From positions 78,104,402 to 78,168,401 of the forward strand of contig CM044871.1 of NCBI GenBank assembly GCA_024500155.1: 64,000 bases of DNA, read 5' to 3'. Positions 35,673 through 45,148 of this stretch are shown piece by piece (the stretch's first letter is position 1; every line of letters begins with the position of its first letter). The notes under the pieces are model-generated. The model worked only from the letters and a program-made list of their open reading frames with translations, was not told where the DNA came from and ran no database searches. The stretch is from Chenopodium formosanum (lineage: Eukaryota > Streptophyta > Magnoliopsida > Caryophyllales > Amaranthaceae). Position numbers and translations under genes: made by a program.

Positions 35673-37593
35673 CCTTCCCTTTACCCTTAACTTTCTTCTT
35701 TGACGCATCTTTGGCCTTTCCCTTTCCCTTGCTCTTCTCCTTCCCTTTTTTCGAAACACTTTCATCTTCTATTCTCGGCTCCTTCCCCTTTCTAACCTTT
35801 TCTTGAGGCCACAATTCTGGACGAATCCCCATCTCTTTCAAATCTAACCGTGCACCCTTTCCGTCCTTTGTTTTGCTTGGGATATTCATAAGCGTCCCCA
35901 AAAGAGCATCACACACATTCTTCTCTATATGCATCACATCAAGACAATGCCTAACGTCATGTTCTCTCCAGTACGGCAGCTTCCAAAAGATTGATTCTTT
36001 CTTAAACAGAGCAGCTGAGACCACAGTTTTTTCTGATTTTCCAAACACCGTTTGTATCCCTTTCACCCGAGCACTAATCTCAGCACCAGTCAATGGTCTA
36101 GGCGCAGTATCCTCTTCCACGGTTCCATCGAAAGCCTTTTTCTGCCTACGGTACGGGTGATCACGCCTAAGGAACCTTCGAGTCCGTAGGTACACATCTT
36201 TGTGAGAATGAGTCAGGTATACGCTTGATGTGTCATCAATACATATGGGGCATGCTTTTTTCCCTTTGACCTTGTACCCACACAAGTTGCCATATGCAGG
36301 GAAGTCATTCATGGTCCACATAAGGGCTGCACGCAATGTAAACATCTCGTTCTGATGAGCATCGAAAACGGAAACCCCTTCGTCCCACATCTTTCTCAAG
36401 TCGTCAATAAGCGGCGCAAGGTAAACATCTATGTCGTTTCCAGGTTGCTTAGGACCAGTTATTAGCAATGAAAGCATTACATACTTACGTTTCATGCACA
36501 GCCAAGGAGGCAAATTATAAATCACTAAAAGTACCAGCCATGTGCTGTGTTGGGTACTAAGAGTGCCAAATGGATTCATCCCGTCCGTGCACAACCCAAG
36601 CCCTAAATTTCTGACTTCATTACCAAATTCCTCAAACTTCAAATCAATGTTCTTCCACTGTGGAGAGTCAGCTGGATGCTTCAGCATTCTGTTTTTCTTT
36701 CTTCCCTCTGCATGCCACCTCAAGTTTTTAGCGTCTTTTGGTATTGAGAACAGACGCATAAACCTTGGAATAATGGGAAGATACCACAACACCTTAGCAG
36801 GAGGTCCCTCCGTGCCAGGATTGCAACTCATGCGCTTGTACCGCGACCGCTTGCATCGTGGACACTCCTGCAGTTTTTCATACTCATTTCGATACAAAAT
36901 ACAGTCATTAGGACATGCATGTATCTTCTTATACTCCAAACCAAAGGGACACATGAGCTTCTTTGCGTAATAATAAGACTTAGGAATTTCATTCCCATCA
37001 GGCAACATATCACTTAATGCGGTCAACAAAGAAGTAAAACTGATGTCCGTCCACCCATGCTTCGACTTAATGTTGAAAAGTGTTAGCACGGCCGATAGTT
37101 TGGAGTATTTTTTGCACCCGGGATACAAAGGCTTTTTGGAAGCCTCCGATAATAATTCAAACACTTCACCTTCAACACCTTGCAACATCTCATCCACTTG
37201 TTCATCCTCGACCTCATCCGCCTGATCTTCATCAGCTCCATCCTCACCATTATCAACAATATACTCATCATTCTCGTATTCCTCGTCCACATGAATCTCA
37301 GTGCTTCTAACACGCACATCATTCCGATCAAGATCCCCACTGTACTCTCCACTTTCTCCGTGCCAAATCCACACATGGTAAAATTGCCTAAACCCACGAC
37401 ATAATACATGATCTCTAATGATTTCAACACTATCGACCACATTCACACAATTACAATCAACACAAGGACAATAAAGGCCTTTGCCTCCCAGTGTGCGTTG
37501 ATAAGCTAAAGCCCTCTCGCAAAACTCTTGAACCCCATTCCAAAATTCCAATGTATCGCGTCTACCATACATCCAACCACGATCCTTCTCCAT
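35617..37593 (-). CDS. CACTA TNP2-type transposase, C-terminus missing
   Basis: 658 codons from ATG 37593. The N-terminus is the transposase-associated domain (MEKDRGWMYGRR, then YCPCVDCNC and IRDHVLCRGF). An acidic linker follows (about residues 95-145). The TNP2 core runs from about 170 to 590: LPDGNEIPKSYYYAKK, ACPNDCILYR, CPRCKRSRYK, LRWHAEGRK, then NLCGYKVKGKKACPICID and HCLDVMHIEKNVCDALLGTL. After RPELWPQ, TNP2 proteins usually continue for several hundred residues. Here the frame turns into a Lys/Gly-rich tail (KGKGKAKDASKKKVKGKG) and stops. The missing part and the immediate run-on into the second gene suggest an internal deletion. The protein would bind and cut CACTA ends in the nucleus; the truncated form is doubtful. 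Confidence 0.85.
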   Translation of the reverse strand: MEKDRGWMYGRRDTLEFWNGVQEFCERALAYQRTLGGKGLYCPCVDCNCVNVVDSVEIIRDHVLCRGFRQFYHVWIWHGESGEYSGDLDRNDVRVRSTEIHVDEEYENDEYIVDNGEDGADEDQADEVEDEQVDEMLQGVEGEVFELLSEASKKPLYPGCKKYSKLSAVLTLFNIKSKHGWTDISFTSLLTALSDMLPDGNEIPKSYYYAKKLMCPFGLEYKKIHACPNDCILYRNEYEKLQECPRCKRSRYKRMSCNPGTEGPPAKVLWYLPIIPRFMRLFSIPKDAKNLRWHAEGRKKNRMLKHPADSPQWKNIDLKFEEFGNEVRNLGLGLCTDGMNPFGTLSTQHSTWLVLLVIYNLPPWLCMKRKYVMLSLLITGPKQPGNDIDVYLAPLIDDLRKMWDEGVSVFDAHQNEMFTLRAALMWTMNDFPAYGNLCGYKVKGKKACPICIDDTSSVYLTHSHKDVYLRTRRFLRRDHPYRRQKKAFDGTVEEDTAPRPLTGAEISARVKGIQTVFGKSEKTVVSAALFKKESIFWKLPYWREHDVRHCLDVMHIEKNVCDALLGTLMNIPSKTKDGKGARLDLKEMGIRPELWPQEKVRKGKEPRIEDESVSKKGKEKSKGKGKAKDASKKKVKGKGKDELTDFAVRHSYPGRLMF

Positions 37594-38666
37594 TTAGTAA
37601 ATTGTCTCTAAACATATATATAGCACCATATAATTATAATGTGTAAGTGCTACATATTTTATGTAAATCAAATTCAAGTACAAAACGTGAATATACCATT
37701 CATATAGTGAAAAAATGCATGTTTCCAAAGGGTCCTTATCACTCCAACCTAACCCATCCTTGAATGTCTACTCTCACTAGTGAATGTATGTCAACTTTCC
37801 AATTTTAAGGAAAATCCGGCAGCATTTCCCCCTAGTTCTCCAAGTACACGATGTAGATAAATAATTACCCACATATGTACCCAGAGAACATAGTGAGGAA
37901 ATGGTAAGCCAAGATGTTCCTTAAAATCGAAAAGAAAACATACATTCACCACCTAAGTGAGAGTACACATTCAAGAACAGTCCCAACCGGGGACTATTCA
38001 AGGCTTTCTCATTAGTATCTAGGCATATGATGATGCAATTCAAGTATTCTATATATTGTTGTATTTATTTGCAATTAAACAATACACAAGTTGCAATTTC
38101 ATGAATAAACTTTTATTAAATGGATGAATAGAAAGAAATATAGCTAAGTAAAGTTTAGTAGTCATACCAATATAGCAACTACCCACTTGAGCTCAATATG
38201 TAGTCCTCAAGCTGATTAAACTCTTGCTTCAATTCACATATGAATCTATATATTAAAAAAACAAAAATTAGCAACGTCACTAATTCTCTAATATATTCAC
38301 AAATCTCTAATGTATTCACAATTCTCTAATTTATTCACAACTAATTAAGTGGCAATATCACTATTTCTCTACTTTATGCACAATTCTCTAATTTAATCAC
38401 AATTCTCTAAATTATTCACAAATCTATAATGTAATCACAATTCTCTAATTTATTCACAATTTTCTAATTTATTCACAACTAATTAGAAGCAAGGTCACTA
38501 ATATACACATTAAAACATACAAAAACTCGACTAAGGAACAAGGTAATGCAAAATTACTAATATATTCAATCGAGGATCAAGAGTCAAAGCATTCAATCAC
38601 AATAATTTGACTAAGAAATCACCATCTGGAACAAAAAGAAAAGTGCATGGAGAAAAATAAACTCAC
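37594..38666. other. CACTA 5' flank of TNP2; short tandem repeats
   Basis: No gene seen. 38270-38480 is a degenerate repeat of about 20 bases built on CACAATTCTCTAATTTATT. The remainder may be promoter, leader or intron of the transposase transcript. Confidence 0.5.
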
Positions 38667-38796
38667 TCTTTTTCACCAAGCTTCACTGTAGTTCCTCCGT
38701 ATTCACGGTATCCCCTTCTTTGACAGCAACAGGAATATGATTCCCCGTCTTGTCACGAAGGCCAGGTCCAACAGCAAGAACTTTGCCAGAATTCAG
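38667..38796 (-). pseudogene. Captured exon of a mitochondrial-type 10-kDa chaperonin (CPN10) gene
   Basis: Minus strand: acceptor ATTTCAG|CTGAATTC and donor GTGAGT at 38666-38661 enclose 130 bases. These translate to LNSGKVLAVGPGLRDKTGNH and IPVAVKEGDTV. After a frame change the sequence reads EYGGTTVKLGEKE. This is the middle exon of plant GroES-like CPN10, where LLP normally sits between GDTV and EYGG. About 10 bases are missing there, which breaks the frame. Intact splice signals on both sides point to capture of genomic DNA rather than a cDNA copy. In the host the protein caps Cpn60 in mitochondria; this fragment cannot do so. It lies between the TNP2 gene and the right CACTA end. Confidence 0.85.
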
Positions 38797-39099
38797 CTGA
38801 AATCGAATCCAAGCAACAAAATTCAGTAATAAATCCTTAAACTGATTCAATTATCAAAAACCAAACTCCCCAAAACAAGGCATCATAAACAAATTTCACA
38901 GCCAGCAATGTAGCACAAACATACAATTTTAATCCCAACAATGTAGCACAATTTTAATCTAAAATAAGATGAACCCATTAATTTTCTTTGCATTTCATAT
39001 ACAATCTAAGCACAATTTTAATCTAAAATAAGATGAACCCATTAACTTGAAAAGATGAACTTACCCTAAATTAGTTGGAGGTGGAAGAAGCTAAGGGGA

Positions 39100-39220
39100 T
39101 GAGAGAATGAAAAGACCCTCACTGGTGGAGGAGGCGGTGCGCGCTGGTGGAGGTGGAGGCGGTGCGCGCTGGTGGAGGTGGAGGCGGTGCACGCTGGTGG
39201 AGGTGGAGGCGGTGCGCGCT
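39100..39220. repeat. 30-bp tandem repeat near the CACTA right end
   Basis: Four copies of GGTGGAGGTGGAGGCGGTGC followed by GCGCT, in a G-rich stretch that extends to about 39440. Probably the leader region of the minus-strand transcript. Confidence 0.85.
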
Positions 39221-39646
39221 GCAGCTGTTGTTGTTTGTTTCGCACAGAGAAAGGCGGTGGAGGGCAGGGCATGGCAGGGAGATTCACGGCGGTGGTTTAG
39301 GCACCTGAAAGCGCCGGTGAAGGTGGCGGCTGTGGTGGAGGGAAAAGGTGGAGGCACGACTACTCTGAGTGAGAACGAAAGAAGGGATGAACGAATGAAG
39401 GGAAGGAAAGAGAAAGAGAGGAAGAAAAGAGGAAAAGACGCGGTTTTTTTTGTTTTGAATTTGGCACCGGTTTGAATGGCACCGATTCAAACCGGTGCCT
39501 TTTTTATTTTTGGCACCGGTTCAGGATAAACCGGTGCCTTTTCTCTTTTGGTAAAAACCCGCCCAATTCTAGACCGGTTTTGGGCACCGGTTTAGGCTGA
39601 ACCGGTGCCATATGGGGGGTGCCTAATGCTTTTTTTCTACTAGTGT

Positions 39647-40831
39647 AAAAAGATAGCAAAATCTAATCTAATCTAATATAATATATATAAATAAAGTAGG
39701 CATTTTTGGAGAGCATTGAGAGCGCCACATAAGAAAAGGTATATTTTCGACCAATTAAAAGATATGATACTTTCATACAAAATTTTAAAACTTATAATGA
39801 AAGAAAAAAATAAAAAGATAGCAAAATCTAATATATATATTTAAAGGGGAGTTTTTCCCCGAGTTTTTAGAGAGCTAGATAGGATTTAATTTTCTTAGCG
39901 CGCCATATAGGATTATAAATTTAAGTGGTAGCCAATTAAATCAATAATATATATACTAAAAGACACACCAGCAATAACACGTGTCATTTTCTGGTGTGTC
40001 CTTTAGCTTTTTTTTTTTTTTTTAGTAAACAAATCTTATACATAAATAAAAAAAAAAAAAAAAGATAGGAAAATAACACATAAAGAAAAGATTTGACAAA
40101 TCTTATACGTATTACATAAATAAAAAGATAGCAAAATCTAATCTAATCTAATGTAATATATATAAATAAAGTAGGCATTTTTGGAGAGCATTGGGAGCGC
40201 CACATAAGAAAAGGTATATTTTCGACCAATTAAAAGATATGATACTTTCATACAAAATTTTAAAACTTATAATGAAAGAAAAAAATTAAGAGGTCACCAA
40301 AAAAATATTTATATACAAAATGTATATAAAAATTCGTGCATCGCACGCCACATAAGCAAAAATAATATTTCGACCAATGAAAAATTAGATTTATATATTA
40401 ATTTATAATTTTAATTTTCAGTCGCCATTTAAGAAAAAATTAATAAATGAAAGTTGAGAATTGAAAACAAAAAATTGTAATTTAAGATTTAAATTATGAA
40501 AAAAAAAACAAAAATTATCTTTTATATGATCTTTTACATTAGGATTTATATTATTTTAACAAATAATTAGAAATTAAAAAATATATTTTGATTTAATGAT
40601 TTTATCTAACTATCCGATGAATGAGATAATATTTATTTCAATTTATAAATTCAAGTTCTATATATGTAAAATTTGAATAAGAATAATTTAAAACTTAACA
40701 AAATATTTTACCTTAAATTAATGTTAAAATAATAGAATAGAAAATAAAAACAAAAAATATTAAGAGATTACAAAAAAATATATACAAAATAAAATATTTA
40801 AAAACCGTGCATTGCACGGGCTTACATCTAG
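39647..40831 (+). mobile_element. Helitron-like units 3 (rest) and 4
   Basis: Continues unit 3 after the CACTA element, then repeats the ACACACCAGCAATAACACGTG block (about 39964) and the TAGGCATTTTTGGAGAGC block (40172). A second hairpin without CTAG is seen at about 40335 (CGTGCATCGCACG). Ends with CGTGCATTGCACGGG, then CTAG at 40828-40831, followed by T. Confidence 0.65.
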
Positions 40832-41521
40832 TATATATATATATATATAAAGGGGAGTTTTTCCCCGAGTTTTTAGAGAGCCACGTAGGATTTAATTTTC
40901 TTAGCGCGCCATATAGAATTATAAATTTAAGTTGTATCCAATTAAATAAGAAATTATTAATTTCTTTTTGTAGACACCCATTTGTGTCTCCCCAAAACCA
41001 AACCCGGTGATGAGTACCTTTCACGTCGAATCATAATCGAATGAAACGAAAGTGTGGAAAGGTCTAGTGTTGCGGAAAGTTTTATTTCTTTTCTTTTCTT
41101 TTCTCTTCTCTCTGTTTTTGAAAACTTTATTTTAAGAAAACAGCCAATCCAGTTTGGTTGGTCCATGATATGGGTCCAATAGTGGTGTAGTTGGATGGGG
41201 CTTGTAAAGACCTTTCCAACGATATATTATAAGCCAAATTCTGATGAATATTGAGGAAGTTATGGCCAATTTACTAAACTGGGCCCGGTTTGAGTTTTAA
41301 GTACGGCCCAATGATCTAGGGGAGGGCCTAATATGATTTATCATTCCTAATGTAATTAGGAATGGTTTTGGTTTTCTAGAACATTCTAGAAGGTTCTTAT
41401 CATTCTTAATTCAATTAGGATTCTTTAGAGTTTTAATCAAGATCAAATAGCATTTTCGACTGAAATTATATTATTTTATCTTCCAGTACGGTAAAATTAT
41501 CAGATTTTCGAAAACGTGTTA

Positions 41522-41632
41522 AAAGCCGGTTTGGCGTCCAACCCCAGGCCTTGGCGCCTGGAACCAGGATTGGCGCCTGGCGCTAGCCACTGGTCCTGGC
41601 GCTAATGAGCCAGGGTTGGCGCCAAGTTGTTT
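41522..41632. repeat. Array of GGCGCC-centred palindromes in the LTR
   Basis: Copies of TTGGCGCCTGG, CTGGCGCTAG and TTGGCGCCAA, with CCAGG words between, in about 110 bases. Confidence 0.85.
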
Positions 41633-41685
41633 TTGCGATCTTCAGACTCTGTTTTGATAAATTATCTTTTTTGGCCGATTTTCTC

Positions 41686-41693
41686 TATAAATA
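41686..41693 (+). promoter_or_regulatory. TATA box of the 40969 LTR
   Basis: TATAAATA about 55 bases after the palindrome array. Confidence 0.6.
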
Positions 41694-43551
41694 TCGTATC
41701 AAAAACTCCGTTTTGGGGGACGGATTATCATCTATCATTCACCACTTCTTTTATTCTTAAGTTTTAATAAATTCCGTTTTCATTCATTCATCTACAATCT
41801 TCAATCGTCAACAAATTAGTTTATGAATCATTAATCTTTCATTCATTCTTTCTTTTCTAATACTTTGCTTGTTTTACACAAAATTCCGCATTCACAAGAT
41901 CTAGAAACACCTAGCCATATTTGAAGTTGCCTTCGCCCTAGACGTGAAAGGTTTTAATTTCTGAGGGTTTGGTCCCAAGTCTCTCTTTCAATTATTTAAT
42001 TTAATTGCTTTGATTATTATTTTCCTTGAAGTTACTAACGTGTGTATTTTGTAATTAGAAAGAGGTACGAGGCATCCAAGTAAGTACTTTAATGGTTTAA
42101 TTGATTTTATGATGTAGATATCATGCTTATATTGTTATTTTGATTCCTAGTATCATGTCTAGGGTAAATTTAATATCAAGTATGATTAAAAGTGCGATGC
42201 TTCCTATGTTCTTCCTAATGTTAATTCATATTAGTATCGTGTTAGGGTTAAAGATTTGATTTTTATTGCTTAGTGACATGTTAGGGCTTGTTATTAATCT
42301 TGTTAGTATCATGCCTAGGATCTTGCTATTTTTATTATGCTTTAATATTAACATGAACATGATTATGATTATAATTGTTATAATTTATTATTATTTTGAT
42401 GATGATTATTTTATTTATGATGATTATGATTATTATTATGATATGATTATTATTATTCTTCATGATTATTATTCATTATGTTGCTTGATATGCATATTAT
42501 TGTATACTGTTATTGCTTGATCACCTTTTATGCATGTTTAAAGGGAATTGGTATTTGCAATCACGCTTAATAAGATATTAATAATCTTGTTTAGGGTTAA
42601 TATGATTATAATTTCAAGTGATCGCCAATAATAGTTTATTTGTGCATTAAATTCAACCAACATAGATTAAACAGGTTTAGGGTTAATCCTATTGATTGTA
42701 TGTTAGTCAGAAAGCGCACATGAATACGAGCAGAATAAAGTAGAGGCCTATTATTAGGGCAGGTTCAATCTATTTTAGGTTGGATTTGTACCTTCATCCC
42801 CGGACCCTTATTTGGTTCATGACCTTATGGAGTTGACGATCTCTTGGATCGTTAAGGGGTGTAACCTTCACCTCGTGAACGGTTTACAAGTTCCTTAAAA
42901 ACTTGTTGGCGACTCTTTTGCTCTATCTTCTTCCCTTTTGGACGCCACCGTACTTTAGTGTATGATCACAGTGGGGTTCAAGCTAGTGGGATTTTTTAAA
43001 GGCTTGAAACTATTCCCTACAGCTTTTACAATTAAATAATTCAAATGCCATGCAAGAAAAATTGACGAATGAGATTTTAAAGTTTAAATTAATTAAATAC
43101 AAAATATTATCTTTAGAGATTAGGAATTTTATTTAATATTTTAAAACTAATATAATAACAATTTAATCACATAAATATGAAAATATTTTTTAAAAAAATA
43201 CTAACAAACCGTGCATCGCACGGGCTTCAATTCCCCGAGTTTTTAGAGAGCCATGTAGGATTTAATTTTCTTAGCGCGCCATATAGGATTATAAATTTAA
43301 GTGGTAGCCAATCAAATAAGAGATTATTCATTTCTTATACAATTAAATAATTCAAATGTCACGTAGCCAAAATTGGCGAATGAGATTTTAAAGTTTAAAT
43401 TAATTAAATACAAAATATTATCTTTTGAGATTATAAATTTTATCTAATATTTTAAAACTAATATAATAACAATTTTAATAACATAAATATGAAAATATTT
43501 TTTTTTTTTTAAAAATACTAATAAACCGTGCATCGCACGGGTTTCATCTAG

Positions 43552-44545
43552 TAATATATAAGTAAGAGATTTGATATGTCATTCCATAATCTATATGAGG
43601 TAGTGGAGTACATTGACAAATATATAAACTTATAAAATACATTGAAAAATATATAAACTTATAAACAGAGGTTTTTTGTGTTTTTTTAACATAATTGTGC
43701 CATAATTACAACAATAATTATTTTTATTTTTATTTAATTATTAATTGTATGTTAAAAATCTCTAAGAGAGTAATTTGAATTTCAAATATTAAAAAATAGA
43801 TAAAATAAAAGATTTGATGTATCCTTCTACAAATAAATATCAACAACTATAAATTTAAGAGAAAAAAAAAATCAGGTTTTTTACATAATTTGTGACATAC
43901 ATAGTGACTACAGAGTGTAATGTACAACATTTAAGAAATCCATTTGGTTAACAACAAGAAAATTAAACCAATTTTTGATAAAATTAAATATATAATAATA
44001 TACATATTGTCAAATGCGTTTTAAAATAGTTATCTGGCTAATAGACTCTTTTATAATAATTAATTATATGGTCTTTAATTTATAATAAATTCTTTACTCC
44101 GTATAATATTTTAGAAAATTTATTATTAATTTAAAAATAGTTATTAAAAATTACATACATCTAGTATGTTATATTAAGATTTTATGCTATGTATTTTTTC
44201 TATTTTTTAACGCGCCAATCTATAACTATAATATTAAATATATATATATATAATAAAGGCGTATTAAATATTTTCCCGTCATTTTTTTCCCTTTTCTTTT
44301 AATCAAACCCCAATAACTATAATATTAAAAAGTATAAAATATATTTTTAAAAATTAGAAATATGCAAAAGAATTCAATCAAATACATGTACTCCATAACA
44401 TTTATAATGGGTTATTTGATATTTAAAGAAGTTTATTTTCCGATTTTGTACAAAATAAAAGTCATAATTTAGGTACAATTGTAGAAACTTTCTTTTTATA
44501 TAACAATGAATTGTTATTATATTAAGCAAGTAATATGGATTCAGA
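43552..44545. other. AT-rich intergenic DNA
   Basis: No gene or clear element. 44225-44300 has TATATATA followed by a CCCGTCATTTTTTTCCC block resembling 28570-28590, so it may be more Helitron debris. Confidence 0.5.
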
Positions 44546-44770
44546 GATATCATTTTGGAGTCTGACTGCAAGCTTGTTGTTGATCGGTTATCAACAGGAG
44601 CAAGGAACACAGCAGATATCGACACTGTCCTAAGAGATATTCTTTTAATGTTTACTAAATTTAATTCGGTTACTTGGTCCCATGTTAAGCGACATGGTAA
44701 TTTTGTTGAAATTCGGTTACTGAAAATAAACGTAAAAGAACAACCCCCAAGTTAATCCCATTATTGTCCT
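44546..44770 (+). pseudogene. RNase H-like (RVT_3) fragment of a LINE
   Basis: Translates LESDCKLVVDRLSTGARNTA, then DIDTVLRDILLMFTKFNSV and SHVKRHGN. This is the plant LINE RNase H domain with its ESD motif and KRxxN block. Frame lost after HGN. No other LINE parts adjoin it. Confidence 0.75.
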
Positions 44771-45148
44771 AGGGAGATTTCTCATGGCCTTATGTACTCT
44801 CGGATATTATATCTCTTGATTAATTCATTATTGTTCCTGCGTTTCTCAAAATGTAAAAAGCGAAGGAAGTGCTTATCTATATGTATAGCGGGCTGTTTGC
44901 ACCAAAATAAAATACATTAAACTATAGCATATTGTTACAATGGATGCAAGAAAGATGAAACAAACTATCAGGATATTCAACAAACAAATTAAGAATACAG
45001 GGTAATGTATTAGCTACATCAACATCCACATGGGAAAGTAATCTTAACACAAAACAACTAGCTACAAGGCTTAAGGCTGTATCCATATTCCATAGGCAAG
45101 ACGTCCTTAGTGCTGGGTTACCAAAAAACCAGATTCAAGGCATCTTTA

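Larger units (their letters stand above)
30423..39646 (-). mobile_element. CACTA (En/Spm) transposon with TNP2 and ULP1-type genes
   Basis: 9224 bp. The left end is CACTAGGTGAAAAAAGGCA and the right end is TGCTTTTTTTCTACTAGTG, with TAA duplicated at 30420-30422 and 39647-39649. Both ends carry many copies of GGCACCGGTT (30465-30680; 39465-39625), the subterminal transposase-binding type of repeat. Genes run on the minus strand: a TNP2 transposase and a DUF8039/ULP1 gene. It also contains two tandem arrays, a GC-rich foldback and a captured CPN10 exon. The unoccupied target can be read at 29936-29960, where ATAAATAAAAAGATAGC is continuous. Confidence 0.95.
40969..43021 (+). mobile_element. Solo LTR (Gypsy-like) with CTTTT target duplication
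   Basis: 2053 bp from TGTAGACACCCATTTG to TTCCCTACA; TGTAG and CTACA are inverted ends. CTTTT precedes it (40964-40968) and follows it after one extra G (43023-43027). The paralogous block at 43316-43345 shows the uninterrupted target. It contains a GGCGCC palindrome cluster (41522-41632) and TATAAATA at 41686. No coding region; frames near 42266 are simple ATG/ATT-rich sequence. Confidence 0.9.
40832..43551 (+). mobile_element. Helitron-like units 5 and 6, interrupted by a solo LTR
   Basis: Unit 5 begins directly after the CTAG of the preceding unit with TATATAT and AGGGGAGTTTTTCCCCGAG. It is interrupted at 40968, resumes at 43023 and ends at a CGTGCATCGCACGGG hairpin near 43220 without CTAG. 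Unit 6 (from TTCCCCGAG at 43231) ends in a hairpin plus CTAG (43548-43551). No Rep/helicase coding sequence. Confidence 0.65.

Noticed and set aside
42266..42520. Open frame rich in Met, Ile, Asp and Tyr
   Set aside because: Simple ATT/GAT-rich sequence within a solo LTR; no homology.
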